Made by a program: the position numbers and the translations under genes. Below, in pieces: positions 57,612 to 64,000 of a DNA stretch of 64,000 nt; positions within the stretch are counted from its first letter, which is position 1, and every line of letters starts with the position of its first letter. Under the pieces are notes generated by a model. The model saw nothing but the letters and a program-made list of their open reading frames with translations, did no database searches and had not been told where the DNA came from. This DNA is from Sindora glabra (lineage: Eukaryota; Streptophyta; Magnoliopsida; Fabales; Fabaceae): NCBI GenBank assembly GCA_020226215.1, contig CM035233.1, positions 7,316,001 through 7,380,000 of the forward strand, given 5' to 3'.

Positions 57612-60600
57612 TTAATCTTTCCTGCCTTTCTTAGCTAAATAATCAGCACAACTATTGACTTTTCTGTAAATGTGTTTAAGGTTTTTATGAGAAATCATCT
57701 CCATTAAGTGCTTGCATTCAATAATCAAAGCATTAATATAAGCATTAATCTTTAGATCACCTTTCATCAATTTAATAACTATTAGGGCATCCATTTTAAT
57801 GTTTAGGTTATTAATCTTGCAGTCTATGGCTAACTTCAATCCTTCATAAAGGGCCTAAATTTCTGCTTACAAACTAAAGACAACACTTAGTCTTTTGGAG
57901 AATCAAGTAACCTATTGGCCAAAATGATTTTTAATCAATCCTCCGCCTCCAGCAAATTTGGATTTGTTACTTGTAGAACCATTCACATAAAGAGAAAACC
58001 AGTTCTCCTGAGGTAACTTCTATTTAACAAGGGACATAGTCTTCCTACACACACTAAGAGCAGTATTAACAGTAATTACAAAATTTTCTATTGCTTGACC
58101 TTTCACTTTGACAGGTAAGTGTTTAAGAAGGATAGACTTTTGTTAATTACCAATCTGGTTATTTTTATATGGTTTCTCAAAGAACAGATACACCATAAGG
58201 CTAAAGAAAAAATAAGATTCCAAGGCAGAGAGCTTTTAGAAGAATTAGCCTTATATTTATAGTTAAACTTGATCCATATCTTAAAATTAGTTGATATATT
58301 GACATTAATCGCATTTAAGGGACAAATGGATCTTTAAAAAAATTTTATGAATTCACAATCATGAAACAAATAAGATTGGGATTCTTTTGCCTAGTTACAG
58401 AAAGCACAAGCTGGGTTTATATTCAGATCCCTTCTGTTCAACATTAAATTAGTCTTAACACTATCATGTGTTAGGAGCCAAATCAACATTTAATTCTTAA
58501 GAGGAATAGGCACTTTCTAGATCCATTTTAGATTAATCATTTCTTGCTTTGCTTTTTTTTTCTTTTTCTTTTTCTTTTTTTTTGGTGGAAAGTTCTATCT
58601 ATCATAACATAAGTAGCAGATGTATTAAACTAGCCATCTTGTGAAAGATTCCATACTAAACTATCATGGCCATTAGAAAAAATAGGATAAGACCTCTTCA
58701 TTCCAAATACCAGGACTATTAATGAAATCAGCAACAAGCCATTTTTCTTGATCCCTATTTAAGGGACCAATAAAGTGATTTCGTAAAGTACCTAAACTTG
58801 TCCAATTATCAGACTAGAAATTTATATTTTTTCTATTAACAAGAATCCACCTCAAGCCTTGTTAAGTAAAAGAGTAAGCTTTTTCATTTCATGCCAAGTA
58901 GGGGCAACTTTAGCTCTAGAAGTGGTTCTATTGAGGACATATTTCTAATATAGATAAGATGCCTAAGGTTTATCTCTTTCATTTAAGAATCTCTAATTTA
59001 ACTTAGTGAGAAGCATAAGGTTTTTAATATAGGCTTGTCGAATTCCTAACCCCTTTTCTCCCACTAGTTTGGAGATCTTATCCCATGCAACAAAGTGTAT
59101 TTTACATTTTTCTTCACTAAAACCCTAAATAAAATTTCTTGAAATTTAGTTAATTTTCTTGCAAATTTTGATAAGTAAGAAAGAACACTGCATGAAGTGA
59201 AAATGAATACTTTCTAAAATAAATTTAACTAAGACTCTTCTTCCTGCCAAGTTGAGGAGTTTTGATTTCCATTCACTCAACTTAACCTCTAATTTATCCA
59301 AGATTAGATTATAGGATTCTCCTTTAATAGAAGTATGGAAAGGGATTCCCAGATAAGGATTAAATTTATCTATACTTTCAATACTAAGGATCTCCTTAAT
59401 CTATTTCCTAACCAATTGGTTAATATTATTAGAAAACAAAATTCTAGATTTATTTTGGTTTATTTTTAGGCTAGAGATATTGAAGAAGGTCTTAAAAATA
59501 GTATTAATTGATTGAGTTGAGTATTAGAATTAGTAGCTTTCGAATTCAAAATAATATCATTAGCAAAAAGCAAGTGAGAAATAGTTAAAACCATTCCTAG
59601 ACACAACAACCAGTTGCCATTTTCCTACATTCATTTTATTGTTTATTAAATAGCTCAAAAACTCCATACACAAGATAAATATGTAAAGAGGTAGAGGATC
59701 ACCTTGCCTTAATCCTCTTGATAGATGAAAAGCATGTATTTTACCTCCATTAAATATAATAGAAATAGAGGTTAAAGTGATGTAGTTCATAATGAGATTT
59801 TTAAGATGAACTATAAAGTGAAACAGGATGAGAACATTCTCCACAAAACCCCATTCAATTCTATTATAAGTTTTTTCAAGATCAATCTTGATTATCATAA
59901 TCCCTCATTTACCTTTCTTTTGTCTAACATAATAATAAACCTCCTGAGCCAATATAACATTATCACATGCATGTCTCTTTGTAATGAAAGCACCTTGGAA
60001 GGGGGAGACAAAATCATTCAAAAAAGTTCTTAATCTAGCAACTATGATTTTGGATAAGAATTTATAGATAGTAGTACATAGGCTAATAGATTTTATTTAC
60101 TTAACAAATTAAGGGGATTTGGTTTTAGGAATAAGCACTAGTAAAATATCATTCAAAAAGGGAGGGACTACACTAGAACTGAAAATTTCATATATGGTTT
60201 TTATAATTTGACCTTTGGTACTAGCCTAAAATTTTTGGGAGAACCCTAAATCTAAATCATTCGGCCTTGGAGATTTATTTGCTTTTTAAGTAAATAAAGC
60301 TCCTTTAATTTCATCTTCATTAAGGAGAGAACATAAAATACTATCTACACTAGAAGGGAGAAAACAAGGCCAATTTACTTCTTATGGGATGGCAGAATGA
60401 TCAAGAGTATGGTTAGAAGTGAAAAGATCTTTTAACTCCTAATCATATCCATAAGTTGATGGTGATCATGAACCTAAATATCAGCATCATTTTTAAGAGT
60501 ATTTATAAAATTAGATCTTCTTCTTACAATGGTAGTGAATGAAAAAAGTAAGTGTTCTTGTCACCATCCAAAAACCAATTCGATTTGGATTTTATAAACC

Positions 60601-61608
60601 AAAATTCTTCTTCATTAACACTTTCTTCAGCCTTTTTTTAAGATTAAGAAGATCAACATTTAGATTAATAGCAAGCTTAATTTCTATTCTTCAAAGGTAA
60701 GCCAAAAGACTTTTTTTTTTCCTAATGAAAATGTTCCCAAAAATAGAAATGTTCCAAGATTTAGTAGCATCTATGAACTTGTTAATAGTCTAAGATAAAT
60801 TAAGATTATTATCTCCCCAAAATTGCTCCACTAAAGTAAGAAAGGAAGGATGTGAAAACCATGTAGATTCCAATAAAAGGTTTAAGGAGCTTATAAAGAG
60901 AATCTTCCAAAGTGTTTAGAAGAACTAGATAATGATTTAAGGAGATTTGAGGAAGATGATGGATAACATAATTAGGAAACAACAGGATCCAATCAACATC
61001 GGCACAATTTTATCTAGTTTACATTGAATAAGAAAAAGGGGCTCCTAAATATTAGGTTAGGTAAAAAGAGATCCTTTAAACCCTAAATTAACTACTTTAC
61101 AATCATCAAGATAGTTTCTAAATAATTAAGCTCTAAGTTGATTTAGAAGATTTCCACCTAACTTTTTATAACTATAAAGAATGTCATTAAAATCTCCCAA
61201 GATACACCAAAGGAGACCATAGAGTTTAGCTAAACGACTAAGGTTTTCCCATAATAATTTCCTTTCTTTAAGTCTAGGGCTATCATAAACAATAGAAAGT
61301 AACCATGGAGAATTTAAGGAGTATACCTGAATAACAATGTGAATATTTTGTTTAGTCATATTTAAAGCTTGACACTTCATTTTATCAACTTTCTAGAGAA
61401 TCCAAATACCCTATGTATGTCATATAGTATTGGGCATAACAAAGTGATTAAAAGGAAGAGTGTTACAAATCATTAAAGCTCTTTCTCCAAATAGATGAGT
61501 TTCTATTAGGATGCGTATATCTAAAAAGTATTAGGAAATTATATCCCGAATAGAAGTTCTAAAAGAAGGTTTTGAAGCTTCTCTACAATTCCAAAGAAGT
61601 AGTCTCAT
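57612..61608 (-). pseudogene. LINE ORF2 (endonuclease, RT, zf-RVT, RNase H)
   Basis: Starts MRLLLWNCREASKPSFRTSI at 61608, the APE-type endonuclease opening, with LLWCILGDFNDIL near 61190. The RT spans about 60190-59300: SLCTTIYKFLSKIIVARL, AFITKRHACDNVILAQE, then MIIKIDLEKTYNRIEWGFVE at 59898 and GLRQGDPLPLYIFILCMEF. The active-site motif near 59565 reads LFANDII, so the FADD box has Asn for its first Asp. A zinc-finger linker with ACAFCN and HDCEF lies near 58400-58330. RNase H is at 57985-57612: LYVNGSTSNKSKFAGGGGL (first catalytic Asp is Asn), KMDALIVIKLMKGD and NSCADYLAKKGRKD. The length matches plant L1 ORF2. It would nick target DNA and prime reverse transcription there. Frameshifts and stops occur in every domain. 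Confidence 0.83.
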
Positions 61609-61719
61609 CTTGAAGTCATCAAGAATGAAGCAACCTATCATAGCCCTATCAGGAATAATTGGAGGGGCTTCTCTAATCCAAAGATCATTTGGCATTCTGG
61701 GATTGTTCAATGTGCTCAT

Positions 61720-63804
61720 TTGTAATCATTCTAATAACACAAAGTAATAGGTTATTTGAATGGCTATATTAAGCATTATTGTTAGATAGGTTGAAGGTGA
61801 AAATTGTTTTGCTCAGCATGAAAATGTATACTCTGTTCCAGTTGCCCATTATCACCACATTTGTTGGATATTGGAACTGATTCAATCTCTCCACCTCTAT
61901 TTGCACCCTTGTCTCTTGCCTTAAGTTTAGAGATTCTACTCAAGTTTGTGCTTGAGATGGTTAAGATGATGACTTCAATTTTAGTTTTGAGAAGAGCTTA
62001 GGCATTCAGGTGTGTTCAAAGATTCAGGACAAAGATTGCCATCTTTTCCCTTGTTAAAACTAGGAGATCTTGTAGGTCTTCTACTACTATGACTAGGATT
62101 GCACCGGTCTATACACTCTTCAATTCTAGATCCATCCAATATGGATAATTGAGAGGATTCAAAGGAGTGTCTCCCAGTATTCTTCTATCAATCAACATTA
62201 GTTTTCCCTTAAATACTACTCCCCAGTTCTCCAATGGTTGATGATAAGCTATTGGCATTGGCTTCTATTTGATTCTAAGCAGGCGGTTGGGTATGGGAAT
62301 TTCTCAACCTTCATTCCCTTCTCTCTCTGCTTAACCACTTCCCTCTAATTTGCCATCATATTGGCATAGTGTGACCTCTGAGCGAATTGCTGGTTCATAG
62401 TTTCTAGGAACACCACTAGTTTATTTGATAAAATTTTCTAAATTTAACTCCTTTGTAACTACTTCATTAGAATTTAAGTCCAACACCATGTCAGTATTAT
62501 GATCTTGTAAGGACAGATTTCTTACATCTTTGCTTTGTTGGATTGCTAAAGCATTTTGCTATGTAATTGAGATGTCCTTTCTCATAGTGTCTTCGTTAAA
62601 AGTGACTAAACTCTAAGTTATATTGAGTAGTTTCTTCATAACCTAATATTTTTTTATCCTTAATAGACTTAGGTGAGCTTTTTTCTCATATATTATCTAC
62701 TTGACTTGATATCGTATCAAACTTTTCATTTTGTTCATTTTCGACTTACATCTCTTTATTAGGCTTTGGCTTGTTCCTTCGCGAGAGGTTAATCGACCAA
62801 CCCTCTTCAACATCATTATTTTTCATACTTAGGATTGGAGAAGCTACTTGAGGTTAGGTGGTGTTATCTAGGTATTCATTTTGTTGAGAAGAATTACCAT
62901 GACTAATTTTTTTTATTACAAGGACAAGCTCCGGCTTTTTCTTTAATAACACCACAAGTTTGATAGAAAAAGTTAAGACCTTCACATTGGATATCCTACT
63001 TAATATATCCTATACGAAGTCTTTTGGGAAAAGGTTTGTCTAAATCAAGTTGAATACAAAACCTTGCATGCCTTCCTCTCTTTTCTGCTTTTGTATTTGC
63101 ATCAATTCTTAGGACAAGTCCTATTTTGGCAACAATCTTTGTAAGTACTAGAGGGTCATAGTATTACACAGGTAGACCAAGAAGACAAACCCAAATAAAT
63201 ACTAAATGTAAAGTTACTTTGAACGTTTTAAAGTCTGGACTCCATTTTCTAATTATGAGGAAATGCTTAGCCACAAACCAAGGACCCCCTTTTCAAGCAT
63301 TTTGTAAGTCTTTCTTAGAAGTAAATTTAGTTATAAAGTAACCTTGTCCAAGGCCCCTAATTTCTAAAAAACCTTTAGGTTGCCATAGAGCTTTGAGTTT
63401 CCAATCAAGATAATGAAATCCTACACTTTTTGCAAAAGCTTTAACAATCAAGGAGGTTTTTAATTTCTATCTGATTTGGTCTATTGCCTCTTTTGACAAT
63501 TGGACTCTAATTTCATACTTTTTTAAAGGTTCCTTGTTTGTGCCTTCGTCCACTAACCAGTCCATTCCCGCATATTCATTTTGAAAGAAAGCTTGTTAAT
63601 AAGCTCCTAGCAAGTGTCCAATTAAAGAATTTTTATATGAAATTGGTTTTCTTTCAGCTCTTGCCGGCATTGAAGGGATTCTATTGGGAACTAGATAATT
63701 CCCACTCTAATCATGGATTCTTTTAACCTTCTTGATGGATTGCTAAAGAATATCTTTTCTTTTGTTATTCTTTCTTCAATTGAAGAAACTTGGTTATTGT
63801 TCAT
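61720..63804 (-). pseudogene. LINE ORF1, RNA-binding protein (DUF4283 + zinc knuckle)
   Basis: Begins MNNNQVSSIEERITKEKIFF at 63804 and soon hits a stop (63690). The DUF4283 region follows at about 63460-63110 with ALWQPKGFLEIRGLGQGYFI, KGGPWFVAKHFLIIRKWSPD, VFIWVCLLGLPV, and ARFCIQLDLDKPFPKRLRI. At 62993-62925 lies the CCHC motif region CEGLNFFYQTCGVIKEKAGA, in which one Cys is Tyr and the His region is altered. The remainder to 61720 is low-complexity linker, broken by stops. ORF1 proteins of plant L1 elements bind element RNA and act as chaperones. Confidence 0.78.
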
Positions 63805-63865
63805 TCTTGTAGAAAAGTTCCAAAGCAATAATAATGAAAATATGATATATGAATTGCAATAATAT

Positions 63866-64000
63866 TAAGATTATGGAAAAGATTATAAGTAGCAAAAATA
63901 AATGTTGAAAATGAATTTCAAATGTTTAATATTTATGATTAAATTTTATAAACTTGCCTTACTATTTTATATTTAATAATAATTTTTAAGTTTTATTTAA
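63866..64000. other. AT-rich flank
   Basis: Sequence after the LINE target duplication. No feature seen before the window ends. Confidence 0.5.

Larger units (their letters stand above)
57461..63850 (-). mobile_element. Full-length L1-type LINE (non-LTR retrotransposon), inactive
   Basis: The minus strand carries ORF1 (DUF4283 plus zinc knuckle), then ORF2 (endonuclease, RT, zf-RVT, RNase H), then a short 3' region ending in an A-tail (T-run at 57461-57469 on the plus strand). The flanks gagttgcaacaatgt (57446-57460) and gaattgcaataatat (63851-63865) match at 12 of 15 positions, differing only by transitions, consistent with a long LINE target duplication. Total 6.4 kb, the usual length for plant L1 elements. 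Stops, frameshifts and active-site changes are scattered through both ORFs. Confidence 0.85.

Noticed and set aside
1..64000. CRISPR arrays, rRNA, tRNA, bacterial promoters or operons
   Set aside because: None seen. All coding relics are plant transposon families, and periodic repeats are satellites, microsatellites or transposon subterminal arrays.

Overview
The window is AT-rich plant nuclear DNA. Every recognisable protein fragment belongs to a plant transposable-element family or to a plant-specific domain: Tnt1-like Ty1/copia, L1-type LINE with a plant RNase H tail, CACTA (En/Spm), and MULE with plant mobile domain (PMD). Compact GT-AG introns, long TA/GT microsatellites and the absence of long intact ORFs fit a eudicot intergenic block. 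The species cannot be fixed from the sequence. I see no intact host gene, rRNA, tRNA, CRISPR or prokaryotic feature.

Layout. 1-9.2 kb: AT-rich spacer with old direct repeats, a hAT-like foldback element (3.9-5.0 kb) and a very diverged tandem array (5.4-7.6 kb). 9.2-10.1 kb: a MITE-like foldback followed by a broken RING-finger gene. 10.4-15.0 kb: degraded LTR-type sequence and a short coding scrap. 15.0-33.1 kb: a nest of CACTA-type elements. In my reading an outer element (18.9-33.1 kb) is split by a 9.96-kb CACTA element (21,838-31,799). That one is split in turn by a 4.35-kb element (26,250-30,599) which is a sister of the outermost one. 33.1-38.3 kb: spacer with one GC-rich island (35.9-36.1 kb) and a possible gene relic (37.4-37.9 kb). 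38,278-46,330: a complete but dead minus-strand copia element with both LTRs, a tRNA-Met-type primer site, a 2-kb leader, gag, protease, integrase, RT and RNase H. 46.5-55.3 kb: a giant imperfect palindrome whose arms each carry the C-terminal part of a Mutator-like transposase followed by a PMD gene. The right arm is interrupted by a 1.63-kb solo LTR. 55.3-57.4 kb: spacer with three copies of a GC-rich 'gatcacggg' module. 57,461-63,850: a full-length, decayed minus-strand L1-type LINE with A-tail and a degenerate 15-bp target duplication.

How the parts relate. This is a graveyard of stacked insertions. The clean boundaries (target duplications, TIRs, shared stops, conserved introns) allow a relative history. 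The MURA-PMD unit was already losing its reading frame, then was duplicated in inverted orientation. A retroelement then entered the right arm and shrank to a solo LTR. The copia insertion beside the left arm looks younger, because its LTRs differ by about 9-10% by eye against roughly 14% between the palindrome arms in one sampled stretch. Inactivating changes in copia, LINE and PMD are mostly C-to-T/G-to-A transitions, as expected for long-methylated DNA. The least usual objects are the PMD palindrome and the paired CACTA elements with a conserved internal hairpin.
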